Made by a program: the position numbers and the translations under genes. A stretch of 64,000 nt of DNA from Planotetraspora mira (lineage in GTDB: Bacteria; Actinomycetota; Actinomycetes; Streptosporangiales; Streptosporangiaceae). The stretch covers positions 1-64,000 of the forward strand of contig NZ_BOOO01000035.1 in assembly GCF_016863275.1 (NCBI RefSeq), written 5' to 3'. The notes under the pieces are model-generated. The model saw only the letters and a program-made list of their open reading frames with translations, made no database searches and was not told the origin of the DNA. This document shows, piece by piece, positions 16,494 to 25,913 of this stretch (the stretch's first letter is position 1; each line of letters begins with the position of its first letter).

Positions 16494-16642
16494 GGTTCAT
16501 CGCCTCCCCCGACTGGCTTGAGCCTCTTCCCGAGGCCCCCACCTGGCATAACCTCTTGTATCATCGTGCCATTGCGGATTACGGCTTGCCCTGAACGGGT
16601 CGCGACGAGGGCCCAATCGGTCGGACGGGGAGTGCCTGATCG

Positions 16643-16987
16643 GTGAACGAGTCGTCCATCGCAGCCGGAGATCTCCGGGTTCGCGAGCACCTGGCCAACG
16701 AGCGCACTTACCTCGCCTGGCTGCGGACGAGCTTGGCCATGATGGCCTTCGGTCTGGGAGCGGCGAAGTTCGGCTCACACAACGAGGTCTACGCATTTGC
16801 CGCAGGCGGCGTGCTCGTAGGCGCGGCAATCACCGGCTTCGGCTACGCCACCGTCCGTTACCGTGCGTTGAATCGGGAAATCACGCGGGGCCGCGTCGTC
16901 ATCGGAGCCAGCGCTCGTGGCCCAATCGCTGCGGCCATGGTCCTCGTGCTCGCAGCCTTCATCGCATTGATACTGCTCGTTCGCTGA
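16643..16987 (+). CDS. YidH/DUF202-family membrane protein
   Basis: 114-residue membrane protein with the DUF202 signature VREHLANERTYLAWLRTSLAMMAFG at the N-terminus and three transmembrane segments (about 28-48, 53-72, 92-113). The function of the family is unknown. The start is GTG at 16643. It is divergent from the sulfite oxidase gene with a shared 150-bp promoter region (16494-16642), which hints at co-regulation only. Confidence 0.85.
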   Translation: MNESSIAAGDLRVREHLANERTYLAWLRTSLAMMAFGLGAAKFGSHNEVYAFAAGGVLVGAAITGFGYATVRYRALNREITRGRVVIGASARGPIAAAMVLVLAAFIALILLVR

Positions 16988-17033
16988 TACATCATCCAGC
17001 ACTGTCTGCGACAGTCCGTTTCGACGGCGTGGA

Positions 17034-17065
17034 TGAACAGCCAGAACGCCCCGAGCCGATCACGG
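17034..17065 (+). repeat. truncated copy of the repeated terminator cassette
   Basis: 32 bases match the cassettes at 4885-4932 and 29605-29652 (TGAACAGCCAGAACGCCCCG onward), but the match stops before the second arm of the hairpin. No terminator can form, and unrelated sequence follows. Like the intact copies, it sits just after the 3' end of a plus-strand gene (YidH-like, ends 16987). Confidence 0.8.
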
Positions 17066-17081
17066 TGCCGCGCTGGAGAAG

Positions 17082-18308
17082 TCAGCCCAGCGCGGCCGCC
17101 TTGCGCAGCAGCACTGAGCGTTCACGCTCGTTGGCGCACAACCGGGCCGCCAGCTCCAGCTCGGCGCGCGCCTCCGGTCGCCGACCGAGGCGGGCCAGCA
17201 GCTCACCGCGTACGGTCGGGACCAGATGCGAACCGGGGAGCCGGTCCGAGGCGATCAGCTCGTCCACGATGGCCAGGGCTTGCGCGGGACCCGAGGCCAT
17301 GGCCACGGCGACGGCCCGGTTGAGCTCGACCACCGGCGAGGGCGCGACCCGGCCGAGTGCCTCGTAGAGCACCACGATTCGGTCCCAGTCGGTTGCCTCG
17401 ACAGAGGGCGCCGACGCGTGGGTGGCGGCGATCGCGGCCTGCAGGCCGTAGGGGCCGAGCCCGCGAGTCGATGCCTTGGCCAGCGCGGCCAGCCCACGGC
17501 GGATCGCCGAGATGTCCCACCGCCGCCGATCCTGGTCCGCCAGCAGGATCGGCGAGCCGTCCGGGCCGGTCCGGGCCGGGAAACGTGCGGCCGTCAGCTC
17601 GCACAGCGCGAGCAGGCCGTGCACCTCGGGCTCGTCCGGTTGCAGCGCGGCCAGCGTGCGGGCCAGCCGGATCGCCTCGTACGCGACGTCGGGGCGTAGC
17701 AGCCGGTCGCCCGAGGTGGCCGTCGACCCCTCGGTGAAGATCACGTAGATGACGCTGAGCACGCCGCCCAGCCGTTCCCGGCGCTCGGCGGCCGGCGGGA
17801 GCTCGAACGGCACCCCGGCCGCCGCGATCGTCTTCTTCGCCCGGGTGATGCGGGCCTGCACGGTCGGCACGGCTACCAGGAACGCGCGGGCGATCTGTTC
17901 GGTGGACAGGCCGCCGACCACGCGCAGGGTCAGCGCCACCCGGGCCTCGGGGGAGAGCACCGGGTGGCAGCTGACGAACATCAGCGCCAGCACGTCGTCG
18001 TCGATCCGGTCGGGGTCGATGTCCTCGTCGACCGCCGGGTCCGCCGCCGGGTCAGCCGCAAGCAGGGCGTATCGGTCCTGCAGGGCGGTCCGGCGGCGGA
18101 TCGCGTCAATCGCCCGCCGCCGGGCCGTGGCCATCAGCCAGCCGGCCGGATTCGCCGGAGAGGTGAGCGGCCACGACACCAGCGCCTCGGCCACCGCCTC
18201 CTGGGCGGCATCCTCGGCCAGCCCGAAATCGCCGGTGAACCGGGTCAGCGCGGCGACGATCCGCGCCGACTCGATCCGCCAGACGGCCTCGACGTCGGCC
18301 GTACCCAT
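17082..18308 (-). CDS. ECF42-type RNA polymerase sigma factor with C-terminal TPR-like domain
   Basis: 408-residue sigma factor. Sigma region 2 (about 12-75) contains DFGLAEDAAQEAVAEALVSW and region 4 (about 110-165) contains LTLRVVGGLSTEQIARAFLVAVPTVQARITRAKKTI. A helical C-terminal extension of about 220 residues (NRAVAVAMASGPAQALAIVDEL) is diagnostic of group ECF42. These sigmas lack a classical anti-sigma factor and are encoded with a DGPF/YCII-domain protein, exactly as here: the YCII gene is 43 bp upstream on the same strand. The C-terminal extension is needed for activity in studied members. Targets are usually the YCII genes themselves. Confidence 0.93.
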   Translation of the reverse strand: MGTADVEAVWRIESARIVAALTRFTGDFGLAEDAAQEAVAEALVSWPLTSPANPAGWLMATARRRAIDAIRRRTALQDRYALLAADPAADPAVDEDIDPDRIDDDVLALMFVSCHPVLSPEARVALTLRVVGGLSTEQIARAFLVAVPTVQARITRAKKTIAAAGVPFELPPAAERRERLGGVLSVIYVIFTEGSTATSGDRLLRPDVAYEAIRLARTLAALQPDEPEVHGLLALCELTAARFPARTGPDGSPILLADQDRRRWDISAIRRGLAALAKASTRGLGPYGLQAAIAATHASAPSVEATDWDRIVVLYEALGRVAPSPVVELNRAVAVAMASGPAQALAIVDELIASDRLPGSHLVPTVRGELLARLGRRPEARAELELAARLCANERERSVLLRKAAALG

Positions 18309-18351
18309 CAGATCCGGCCGGTGCTCTCGCTCCCGGCCCAGTCCTTTACGA

Positions 18352-18723
18352 TCACTCGTCGACCTGCGGGACCTCGTCGTCCCCGGGCACCCGCCGGATC
18401 TCGATCTTGGCCCCGGGGGCCGCCGGGACCCGCTTGGCCCACTCGACCGCCTCTTGTTTCGAGGCGACGTCGAGCATGAAGAAGCCCCCGAACAGTTCCT
18501 TGGTCTCGCCGTACGGCCCGTCCGTGACCACCGGGACCTCGCCGCTGAAGTCGACCACGACGCCCTGGCCCGGATCGTCCAGCCCTTCCGCCGCGAGGAG
18601 AACGCCGGCCTTGACCGCCTCCTCGATGAACTGGCGGGTCTCGGCCATCATCTCGTGGATGTTGGCCATCATGGCCGCGTTCGACTCGTCGGTGCCCCGC
18701 ATGATCAGCAGGTACTTCGGCAT
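18352..18723 (-). CDS. YCII/DGPF-domain protein, partner of ECF42 sigma
   Basis: 123-residue ferredoxin-like YCII-fold protein. It starts MPKYLLIMRGTDES and carries VVTDGPYGETKELFGGFFML, the DGPF-type motif (here DGPY), and a C-terminal KIEIRRV strand. It is co-transcribed with and upstream of the ECF42 sigma factor, the standard gene order. Family members may be enzymes or sensors; the mechanism is unsettled. Confidence 0.9.
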   Translation of the reverse strand: MPKYLLIMRGTDESNAAMMANIHEMMAETRQFIEEAVKAGVLLAAEGLDDPGQGVVVDFSGEVPVVTDGPYGETKELFGGFFMLDVASKQEAVEWAKRVPAAPGAKIEIRRVPGDDEVPQVDE

Positions 18724-18879
18724 CGCGTTCTCCTCATCCGGCGGGGCCGCCTCTCGACCCTCGCACCCTCACGTCGAACGAGCGGCTCGCGGATCGACAC
18801 GGCCCCGGAGAAATCTCTCACCGCGACCCAGCCGAATCCGTCCGACCCGCGTTGCGCCCGTCAGACCGGCCCCCGAGCG

Positions 18880-19017
18880 ATGCCTGACGCGGACGCCCTG
18901 CTGATCGGAGAGCTTAACGTCGCAGCTTTGGAAGGCGGCGACGCTCACACATATCTGGCGAAAAGCATTCGGGACGCGCTCAGTGATCACCGCCGCCTGC
19001 GTTGTCAGAGCGACTAG
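18880..19017 (+). other. possible 45-codon ORF in an otherwise empty gap
   Basis: The 18724-19013 gap holds an ATG-started frame of 45 codons (MPDADALLIGELNVAALEGG onward) ending at TAG 19017, overlapping the end of the convergent DUF4188 gene by four bases. No ribosome-binding site or family is recognisable. It may be a decayed C-terminal fragment or chance. The gap should also carry the promoter of the YCII/ECF42 operon. Confidence 0.15.
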
Positions 19018-19520
19018 GACTCGTAGAGGTCCGTCTCGCTCAGGACCGGGCTGCCGTGCTCGGTGCGTCCCAGACGAGCCGCGGAACCGAACATGGGTCC
19101 ACGAGCGCGCCGGATCCCGGCGAACCGTCCGAACCCGAGCGGCTTGGGCACGTCGTCGTAGACCGCCTCCATGCCGCCCCTGATCGAGTACGTCTCGTGC
19201 CAGAAACCGGTTCCGCCCGAGTCCCGCAGGAAGGCCAGCCACCACTCCCGATGCGGCTCGGAGCGGGCGAAGGTGAGCAGCGACGGCAGGTCCCGCCAGT
19301 ACTGGCGCATCCCCATGTTCATCGGGAAGAACGAGTAGTACACGGGCTCGTGCAGCAGCAGCCCGTCCGGCTTGCCCGCGACCGACTCACTGATCTTCCG
19401 GCCGAAGCTGAAGAAGGTCCGGATCCCGTACAGACGATTCACCCGCATGCCGAGGTAAAGGACCATGAGGTCGGGATAGGCGGATAGATCGACGGTCTGC
19501 CGGTTAACGCGAGTCGGCAT
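19014..19520 (-). CDS. DUF4188 family protein (monooxygenase-like)
   Basis: 168-residue soluble protein with the DUF4188 signature: MVLYLGMRVNRLYGIRTFFSFG, then MNMGMRQYWRDLPSLLTFARSEPHREWW and SGGTGFWHETYSIRGGMEAVYDD. The family resembles small heme-type or ferredoxin-like monooxygenases and is often fused to or annotated as phenylacetaldoxime dehydratase-like, but no reaction is established for this type. The ATG at 19520 has GGAGCG upstream. It is divergent from the SARP regulator at 19808; the 287-bp region between them (19521-19807) is relatively AT-rich and holds both promoters. Confidence 0.8.
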   Translation of the reverse strand: MPTRVNRQTVDLSAYPDLMVLYLGMRVNRLYGIRTFFSFGRKISESVAGKPDGLLLHEPVYYSFFPMNMGMRQYWRDLPSLLTFARSEPHREWWLAFLRDSGGTGFWHETYSIRGGMEAVYDDVPKPLGFGRFAGIRRARGPMFGSAARLGRTEHGSPVLSETDLYES

Positions 19521-19807
19521 CCAACGCTCCTTATGGCTCGGGTTACGCATAGGCTGGTGTGGGAGGCAGGTCATGTGCCTGCGCAGACGGGTCGTCGCTT
19601 TCAAGGAGGTCACGGCGAGCGTAGAAGCGCCTCACCGGCGCCCCAGCCTCAACATACGAATGCGAACTTGACTACGACTGAACGAATATCGAAAGTACTG
19701 AACGTCGCCTTCCCTGTCGGCTGGTGTCTGCGTGTAGGTCGCGGCGGACGCGTTCGATCACGCCTTTCCGGCGTTCCGCTCGTTCATTCGACCCGGCTTG
19801 AGGTGGC

Positions 19808-22800
19808 GTGTCCGCCGACCCTTCTGCGACCAATCCTGGACCAGTAGACTCGGTGCACACTGCGGTCCGAAATGGGTCGCAGGCGGACAAATCTGTAATG
19901 CCCATCCGGGAGTCGACAGACGTGACTGGGCCAGCCCGTCCCGTTAGGCCCGACGGCGAAGGTCTGTTAGTCGGCGCCGGTTCGCTGCGCCTACAGATCC
20001 TCGGTCCGTTGCGGTTGTGGCGCGATGGCGTCGAACTGGACGCCGGCCCCCGACAGCAGGCGCAGCTGTTGGCCCTGCTCCTGGCGCGCGCGGGCCGTCC
20101 AGTCAGCACGAGAGAATTGATCGACCTGATCTGGGCCGAGGACCCCCCCGCCAGCGCGCTCAACATCATCCAGAAGTACGTCGGGGCATTGCGGCGGGTG
20201 CTCGAACCCGCGGTCCCCGCCCGGGCAGCCGGTACGTACCTGCACCGCCGCGGCGACGCGTACGTGTTCAGCGCCGGACCCGGCACGCTCGACCTCGTCA
20301 CGTTCCGGGAACTCCTCGAAGCCGCCCAGGCCGCCCTCGCCGAGCAAGCTCGCGAAGTGGCGCTTGACCACTACGTCACAGCGCTCGGCCTCTGGCAGGG
20401 ACCCGCGGGGGACGGACTTTCCCATGGATCGATCGCGATGCCGGTCTTGGCCGCCCTCGACGACGAGTTCTACGTCGCCTGTGAGGCGGCGGCCGAACTG
20501 GCCGTGGCGTTACATCGACCGGAGCGAGTGATCCCGCCGTTGCAGTTGGCCGCGTCGATGGCGCTGTTCCACGAACCCGTACATGCCGGCCTCATCGCCA
20601 CCCTCGGCGCCGCTGGACGGCAGGCGGAGGCGCTGTCAGCGTTCCACGCGGTCCGTGACCGCCTCGCCGAGGAGCTCGGCATCGACCCCGGCCCGGCGCT
20701 GCAGGCCGCGCACCTGCGTGTGCTGACGCAGACCTCAAAGCCGCCGGTGGCGACGAGCACGGAGAATGAGGGTGACCGGGCACCGGCGAGGCAGGCAGCC
20801 GGACTGGTCGGCCGGAGCGAGGAACTCGGCGTACTGCGGCAGGCCATCGAGGCGGCGCTCACCGGCCGCACCGGGCTCGGCATCGTCGAAGGCGAACCGG
20901 GCGCGGGGAAGACGCGCCTGCTGGAAGAGGCCGCCGCCGTCGCGGACCGGCGTGGCGCTCTCGTCGTCTGGGCTTCCTGCTTGGAAGGCGACGGAACACC
21001 ATCGATGTGGCCATGGGAGCAGGCACTCACCGTTGTCGTCGACAGCCTGCCCGCGTCGGCGCGTGAGAAGTGGCGGGCCGGCGAACTCGGTCGTCTCCTC
21101 GAATCCGGAGACGATGACGCCGCACCGCCGGTTGCCGGCAGCCGTGCCCAGTTCCGCCTGTTCGAGCAGGTCGTCACTGTTATCGGCCAGGCTTCGGCCG
21201 AACAGCCGATGCTGCTGGTCATGGACGATCTTCAATGGATCGATGCCGCCTCGCTCCAGCTGTTCGGCCACGTAGTGGGCCGGCTACCCGCCGGCACCGC
21301 GATCATCGGCGCCCTTCGCGACCGCGCACCGACACCCGGCTCCGACCTTTCGCGGGCACTGGCCGCGGCCAGCCGGCTGCCCAGCCACCGCAGGATCCGG
21401 CTCGGCCCGCTCGATCTGACCGCCGTGGCCGAACTCATCCGCCGCGAGACCGGCCACGAACCCAGGACGGACATCGCCCGCAACATCCACGTTCGCACCG
21501 CCGGCAATCCCTTCTTCGTCCGCGAACTGGCGCGGCTTCTCAGCGACCGTGGCGCGCTCGGCGACGGTGACGCATCGGCCCGGGCCGGGGTGCCGTCCAC
21601 CGTGCGCGACGTCGTCCGCGATCGGATGGCCGGCCTCGACGACGACGCTCGCGACCTTTTGCAGGTCGCGGCGCTGATCGGCCGCGACGTCGAGCTCGGC
21701 TTACTCGCCCGCGCCGCCGGTGCAGACGTCGCGGACTGTCTCGAACGCCTCGAACCGCTGCGCGCGCTCGGCCTGCTCGAATCGGAGCCGGAGGACCCGT
21801 TCGCGTGGCGCTTCACGCACGACCTGGTTCGCGAATCGGTCACGGAGACCACGGCGCACGGGCGGGCCATCCGGCTGCACCTGCGGGTCGCGGACGCGCT
21901 CGAAGAAAGCCAAGCGGATGACGAGTCCATCACCGAACGCCTCGCCTTCCACCTGTGGGCCGCCAGGCCGCTCGCCGACCCGGTTCGTACCGCAGAGGCG
22001 CTGAAGCGCGCAGGTCGTCGCGCGGCGGCCAAGCTCGCGTTCGCCGCCGCAGATCGGCACCTGGAATCAGCCGCCCAGATCGCGCGGACCGCCGGGCTCC
22101 CGGAACTCGAGCTCTCCGCCCTCTCGCTCCTCGCCATCGCCCCGCGTCGGCAAGCCGGGTTCGGCGGCACGACTTTCGATCTGCTGGAGCGAGCGGAACT
22201 TCTGGCCCGCCAACTCGGCCGGGAGGTAGAGGCCGCGGGCCTCCTCTTCGCTCGCCTGTTCGGGGCCTACACCTTCCTGGAGTGGGACCGGGTTCGTCTG
22301 GTCCGCCGGCTGTACGACCAAGGGGAGGCGTCCTCCGATCCAGTCGTCCGAGCGTACGGCCGGCAAGCCTGGGGCCTGCACCAGTGGGACATCGGCAACA
22401 TCGGCGAGGCATACCGGTGCTTCAGCGAGAACAACCCCGCCCTTCTTGACGGGGTCGTCTCCTCGCACAGCGAGAGCCCGATCCGGCGTGACGTCTCGGG
22501 TGAGTGGCCCGGTTGGCAGGCCGTCGTGACGGCACTACACGGGGACGCCGAGACGGCGACGGCCATGATCAACAAGTGGAACGGCCCCGATGACTCGTAT
22601 GCGGTCGCGACCTGGGCCTACTACATCACCATCATCGCCTCGATGGCCGGTGACGCGGGCTGGGTGATGCGCACGATCAACCGGTGGACGGCCGTGGGCA
22701 CCGGCCGCGCCGCCATGCAGCAGGAGCACTACATCCGGCTGAACTGGTACTGGGCCCGTGCCCTCACCGGCGACGACCCGGCCGGCATCGCGGCGGAGGC

Positions 22801-23125
22801 CGAACAGCTCGTGGCCGAGACGCTGGTAGACCCGCCGCGGTGGGGCGTCGCGTACCACCAGGGACTGCTCGCCGAGATGTGGTTGGCCGCCGGTAGGCCG
22901 GACAAGGCGGCCGTCGCCCTCGACCGAGCGGACCAGGCACTGGAGGCCTACGGCCAACGCTACGCCGAAGGACTTGTCCTGCTGCTGCGGGCGCGCCTGC
23001 TCCACGCCCGCGGCGAACCTGCCGAAGTCGTTCGAGCCGCTGCCGAAAAAGCCCGCGACCAGTCCAACGAACGCGAGTCTCACCTCTTCGCCCGCCGCGC
23101 AGAGAGGTTCCTTGCCGAGCTTTGA
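19808..23125 (+). CDS. SARP-type regulator with AAA ATPase and TPR-like domains
   Basis: 1105-residue AfsR-like regulator. Domains in order: a disordered N-terminus; an OmpR-type winged helix (about 60-135, LRLQILGPLRLWRDGVELDA); a bacterial transcriptional activation domain (about 160-310); an AAA/STAND ATPase with Walker A GEPGAGKTR (about 360-370) and Walker B LLVMDDLQW (about 467); then a long helical repeat region. Such proteins activate secondary-metabolite or stress genes after ATP-dependent oligomerisation. The GTG at 19808 has GAGG upstream; the ATG at 19898 is an alternative. No biosynthetic cluster is visible in the window, so its targets are unknown. Confidence 0.9.
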   Translation: MSADPSATNPGPVDSVHTAVRNGSQADKSVMPIRESTDVTGPARPVRPDGEGLLVGAGSLRLQILGPLRLWRDGVELDAGPRQQAQLLALLLARAGRPVSTRELIDLIWAEDPPASALNIIQKYVGALRRVLEPAVPARAAGTYLHRRGDAYVFSAGPGTLDLVTFRELLEAAQAALAEQAREVALDHYVTALGLWQGPAGDGLSHGSIAMPVLAALDDEFYVACEAAAELAVALHRPERVIPPLQLAASMALFHEPVHAGLIATLGAAGRQAEALSAFHAVRDRLAEELGIDPGPALQAAHLRVLTQTSKPPVATSTENEGDRAPARQAAGLVGRSEELGVLRQAIEAALTGRTGLGIVEGEPGAGKTRLLEEAAAVADRRGALVVWASCLEGDGTPSMWPWEQALTVVVDSLPASAREKWRAGELGRLLESGDDDAAPPVAGSRAQFRLFEQVVTVIGQASAEQPMLLVMDDLQWIDAASLQLFGHVVGRLPAGTAIIGALRDRAPTPGSDLSRALAAASRLPSHRRIRLGPLDLTAVAELIRRETGHEPRTDIARNIHVRTAGNPFFVRELARLLSDRGALGDGDASARAGVPSTVRDVVRDRMAGLDDDARDLLQVAALIGRDVELGLLARAAGADVADCLERLEPLRALGLLESEPEDPFAWRFTHDLVRESVTETTAHGRAIRLHLRVADALEESQADDESITERLAFHLWAARPLADPVRTAEALKRAGRRAAAKLAFAAADRHLESAAQIARTAGLPELELSALSLLAIAPRRQAGFGGTTFDLLERAELLARQLGREVEAAGLLFARLFGAYTFLEWDRVRLVRRLYDQGEASSDPVVRAYGRQAWGLHQWDIGNIGEAYRCFSENNPALLDGVVSSHSESPIRRDVSGEWPGWQAVVTALHGDAETATAMINKWNGPDDSYAVATWAYYITIIASMAGDAGWVMRTINRWTAVGTGRAAMQQEHYIRLNWYWARALTGDDPAGIAAEAEQLVAETLVDPPRWGVAYHQGLLAEMWLAAGRPDKAAVALDRADQALEAYGQRYAEGLVLLLRARLLHARGEPAEVVRAAAEKARDQSNERESHLFARRAERFLAEL

Positions 23126-23211
23126 TCGCACTGCTCGGCACGAGCGACACCGTCGCGGGGAGCCGCCTTCGGTGTCAGATCACGACATCAGGCCATACGG
23201 GCCGAGAAGGG

Positions 23212-24087
23212 TCACAGGGCGGAGCTCGTTCGAGTTCGACGGCTGATCAACGAGCCGAACCCGGGCGCCGTGAAGAACATGACAATGCCGTACACCGCAC
23301 CCGGGATGGCGATCTCGGCACTGTTCAACAGCGCCGGGCTCAGTGCGATCGTGATGGCGAGTGCGGTGTTGTGAATACCGATCTCGAACCCGGCCGCGGT
23401 GGCCGCGCCGTGATCGACGCCGGCCAGGCGCGGCACGCCGTAGCCGATCAGCAGGCTCACGATGTTGAAAGCCAGCACGGCCAGCCCGACCGAGACGAAA
23501 TAGTCGACGAGGTTCTCCCGCTCGCCGTACAGCACGGCGGAGATGACCGTGACCAGGACCACGACTGACAGCACCCGGACGGGGAGGTTGAGCCGCTGCG
23601 CCACCCGCGGTGCCAGCGCGCGCACGAGCATCCCGATCGCGACCGGCCCGAGCACCATCACGAATACCTGCTGCAACTTGTCGAACTGCAGCCCGAGGGT
23701 GGCCCCGCCGGGGAGGAAGTACCCGGCCGAGAGGTTCACCACGATCGGCAGGGTGACCACAACCAGCACCGAGTTGACCGCGGTGAGCGTGACGTTCAGC
23801 GCGACGTTCCCGCCGAACAGGTGGCTGAACAGGTTGGCTGTGGGGCCACCGGGCGACGCCGCGACCACCATCATCCCGACCGCCAGTTCCGGCGGGAGCC
23901 GGAACGCCACCACCAGGCCGAAGCAGATCGCCGGCAGCAGCACGATCTGGCACAGCAGCGCAACCACGGCCGCCTTCGGATACTGGCCCACCCGACGGAA
24001 GTCGTCCAGGGTCAGGCCGAGACCCAGGCCGAGCATGACGATGCCGAGGGCGAAAGGCAGACTGGCCAGGATCAAGGGGGAATCCAT
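23212..24087 (-). CDS. bile acid:sodium symporter (BASS) family transporter
   Basis: About 291-residue inner-membrane transporter with nine to ten hydrophobic helices. The BASS-family core motifs are visible: MVVAASPGGPTANLFSHLFGGNVALNVTLTAVNSVL, and FEIGIHNTALAITIALSP with the sodium-site residues of the crossover helices. The substrate is probably an organic anion. Start candidates are ATGs at 24087 and 24096; the family similarity begins at MDSPLILA, and the longer upstream frame is Arg/Pro-rich and probably noncoding. It is the last gene of a minus-strand group with the methyltransferase and the 2TM protein, and convergent with the SARP regulator. Confidence 0.87.
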   Translation of the reverse strand: MDSPLILASLPFALGIVMLGLGLGLTLDDFRRVGQYPKAAVVALLCQIVLLPAICFGLVVAFRLPPELAVGMMVVAASPGGPTANLFSHLFGGNVALNVTLTAVNSVLVVVTLPIVVNLSAGYFLPGGATLGLQFDKLQQVFVMVLGPVAIGMLVRALAPRVAQRLNLPVRVLSVVVLVTVISAVLYGERENLVDYFVSVGLAVLAFNIVSLLIGYGVPRLAGVDHGAATAAGFEIGIHNTALAITIALSPALLNSAEIAIPGAVYGIVMFFTAPGFGSLISRRTRTSSAL

Positions 24088-24206
24088 GGCGGACATTCTG
24101 GGGCATGCTGGCAAGTTCTGGCAGTCCGTGTGGAGCAGCCTGTCGTTGCGCCAGGGGCGCACCTGTTCGCGCATCGCGCTGAGCGACTGCTCGCCGACCT
24201 GACCGC

Positions 24207-24785
24207 TCAGCGGGTGTTGGGGCGACGGCAGTAGTAGACCAGCGCGGGCGGGAGGTTGGCCCACACCGTCCGGCTGACGACGACCTCGTCGAAGCGTGAC
24301 CGCAGTGATCGCAGCAGCGTCCGCGCGGGTGGTGCCCATCGGGCGTGCACGTACGCGAAGGTGGTGAACACGCCGTGCGACGGCAGCGCCGCGGACACCG
24401 AGGACAGCACGTCACGCTGCCTATTCTCGGTGAACGCCGCCCACGGAAGGCCGCTGACCACGACATCGGCCTCGTTGAGCCCGCGCTGCGTCAGCACCGT
24501 GGCAAGGCCGGCCGCGTCCGCGGTCACGACGTCGACCGCCGGATGGAGTTCGGCCAACCGCCATGCGAACCGTGGGTTGATCTCGACGGCGATGTGCCGG
24601 CCGCGACCCGCGAGGCGCCGCTGGATGGCGCCGGTGAAGGCGCCGGTGCCCGGACCGAGTTCCACCACGACCGGGGAACCGGTCCGGGGCACCACCGCCG
24701 TCGCCGCCATGGCCAACGCCGGACCGCTCGGCGCGACCGCACCGACCGTCATGGGGGCGCGCACGAACTCGGCGAAGAACGACAC
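24207..24785 (-). CDS. class I SAM methyltransferase, phospholipid N-methyltransferase-like
   Basis: 192-residue SAM-dependent methyltransferase. Motif I is VVELGPGTGAFT (about 39-50), with acidic motif II AVEINPRF and motif IV DVVVSGLPWAAF. The sequence resembles PmtA-type phosphatidylethanolamine N-methyltransferases and the KsgA-like family. The N-terminal FVRAPMTVGAVAPSG is typical of the PmtA-like group. Substrate assignment is tentative. It sits three bases downstream of the 2TM gene, so it is co-translated with it; the BASS gene follows 119 bp further on. Confidence 0.83.
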   Translation of the reverse strand: MSFFAEFVRAPMTVGAVAPSGPALAMAATAVVPRTGSPVVVELGPGTGAFTGAIQRRLAGRGRHIAVEINPRFAWRLAELHPAVDVVTADAAGLATVLTQRGLNEADVVVSGLPWAAFTENRQRDVLSSVSAALPSHGVFTTFAYVHARWAPPARTLLRSLRSRFDEVVVSRTVWANLPPALVYYCRRPNTR

Positions 24786-24788
24786 GGC

Positions 24789-25004
24789 TCAGTACTCGGT
24801 TCCGGATTTGGGCTGCGAGTAGACACCCCAGAAATGGAAGGCCAGCCCGATGCCCCAGAAGACGATCGACCACAGGGGCCAGAAAAAGTGGTCGGGGTCG
24901 TAGACCCACCACACGATGACCTGAGCCAGATTGCCCAGGACGTAGAAAAGCAGGTGGAACCGCAGGCCCCAGATCCGGGCGCTTTCGCTTTTCGCCGATT
25001 TCAT
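24789..25004 (-). CDS. small 2TM-domain membrane protein
   Basis: 71-residue protein of the 2TM-domain type. A short basic N-terminus precedes two hydrophobic hairpins (about 16-34 and 42-60) rich in Trp and Phe (GNLAQVIVWWVYDPDHFFWPLWSIVFWGIG). The molecular role is unknown; such proteins often accompany histidine kinases or transport genes. It is the first gene of the minus-strand operon with the methyltransferase, divergent from the Tat hydrolase. Confidence 0.8.
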   Translation of the reverse strand: MKSAKSESARIWGLRFHLLFYVLGNLAQVIVWWVYDPDHFFWPLWSIVFWGIGLAFHFWGVYSQPKSGTEY

Positions 25005-25113
25005 GGCCGCACGCTAAATCGGCGTACTGGACGACGATTGAATCGCTCGTTCAGTGATCGTCAAGTGCCCGGAATCAACATTGATCGCAATTCGAGGTGA
25101 AAGGTACAACATC

Positions 25114-25911
25114 ATGACGACGACTCGCCGAGCTGTGCTGGCCGGATCCGCCGCGGTCGCGACCGGCGCGCTGCTGGGAACGTCCGAGGCGCAGGCGCTT
25201 CCCCGGACGGGAGCCAAGCCCAAACCCACGGTGGTCCTCGTGCACGGCGCGTTCGCCGACGCCTCCGGCTGGAACGGCGTCGCCGCCAAGCTCATCCGCG
25301 ACGGCTATCAGGTCATCGCGCCCGCGAACCCGCTGCGCAGCGTGGCCACCGACTCCGCCTACCTGGCCAGTGTTCTCGCCACCCTCAGCGGCCCGATCGT
25401 CGTGGCCGCGCACTCCTACGGCGGGATCGTCGCCACGAACGCCGCGGCCGGCAACCCGAACGTGAAGGCACTGGTCTACGTGGCCGCGTTCGCCCCCGAC
25501 GAGGGTGAGTCGCTGCTGGCACTGCAGACGAGGTTCCCGGGCAGCAAGCTCAGCGAGGCAGCGCTGGACTTCCGGCCCTACGGTGAGGGCCTCGTCGACG
25601 GCTACATCAAGAAGGAGTTCTTCCACGACGTCTTCGCCGGTGACGTACCGAAATCGACCACCGACCTGATGCACGCCGGCCAGCGGCCCGCCGACGCCCG
25701 CACCCTCGGGGAGCCCTCCGGAGCCCCGGCGTGGAAGACCATTCCCTCCTACTACCTCGTCGCCAGGAACGACCAGGTGCTGCCCGCCGAGGCGCAGCGG
25801 TTCATGGCGCGGCGGGCCGGGTCGCAGGTGCGCGAGGTCGGTGCCTCGCACGTCGCGATGATCTCCCAACCCGCCGTGACCGCCGACCTCATCAAGCACG
25901 CGGCCCGCTGA
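25114..25911 (+). CDS. Tat-exported alpha/beta hydrolase
   Basis: 265-residue serine hydrolase. The N-terminus TTTRRAVLAGSAAVATGALLG is a twin-arginine signal followed by a likely AxA cleavage region, so the enzyme is exported folded. The mature part has the oxyanion motif VLVHGAFADASGW, the nucleophile elbow AAHSYGG, the acid in LVARNDQVLP and the catalytic His in GASHVAM. It resembles the cytosolic hydrolases at 39406 and 58495 (same EstC-like family). The ATG at 25114 has GGTGAAAGG upstream. Its stop is two bases before the ATG of the large fusion gene, so the two are probably co-translated. The substrate is probably an ester, but this is unproven. Confidence 0.88.
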   Translation: MTTTRRAVLAGSAAVATGALLGTSEAQALPRTGAKPKPTVVLVHGAFADASGWNGVAAKLIRDGYQVIAPANPLRSVATDSAYLASVLATLSGPIVVAAHSYGGIVATNAAAGNPNVKALVYVAAFAPDEGESLLALQTRFPGSKLSEAALDFRPYGEGLVDGYIKKEFFHDVFAGDVPKSTTDLMHAGQRPADARTLGEPSGAPAWKTIPSYYLVARNDQVLPAEAQRFMARRAGSQVREVGASHVAMISQPAVTADLIKHAAR

Positions 25912-25913
25912 TC

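Noticed and set aside
18880-19017. 45-codon ORF as a genuine small gene
   Set aside because: No RBS, no recognisable family and an overlap with the convergent gene's end; listed only as a low-confidence note.
23126-23211. Possible terminator between the SARP gene and the BASS gene
   Set aside because: No stem of convincing length could be found by eye.
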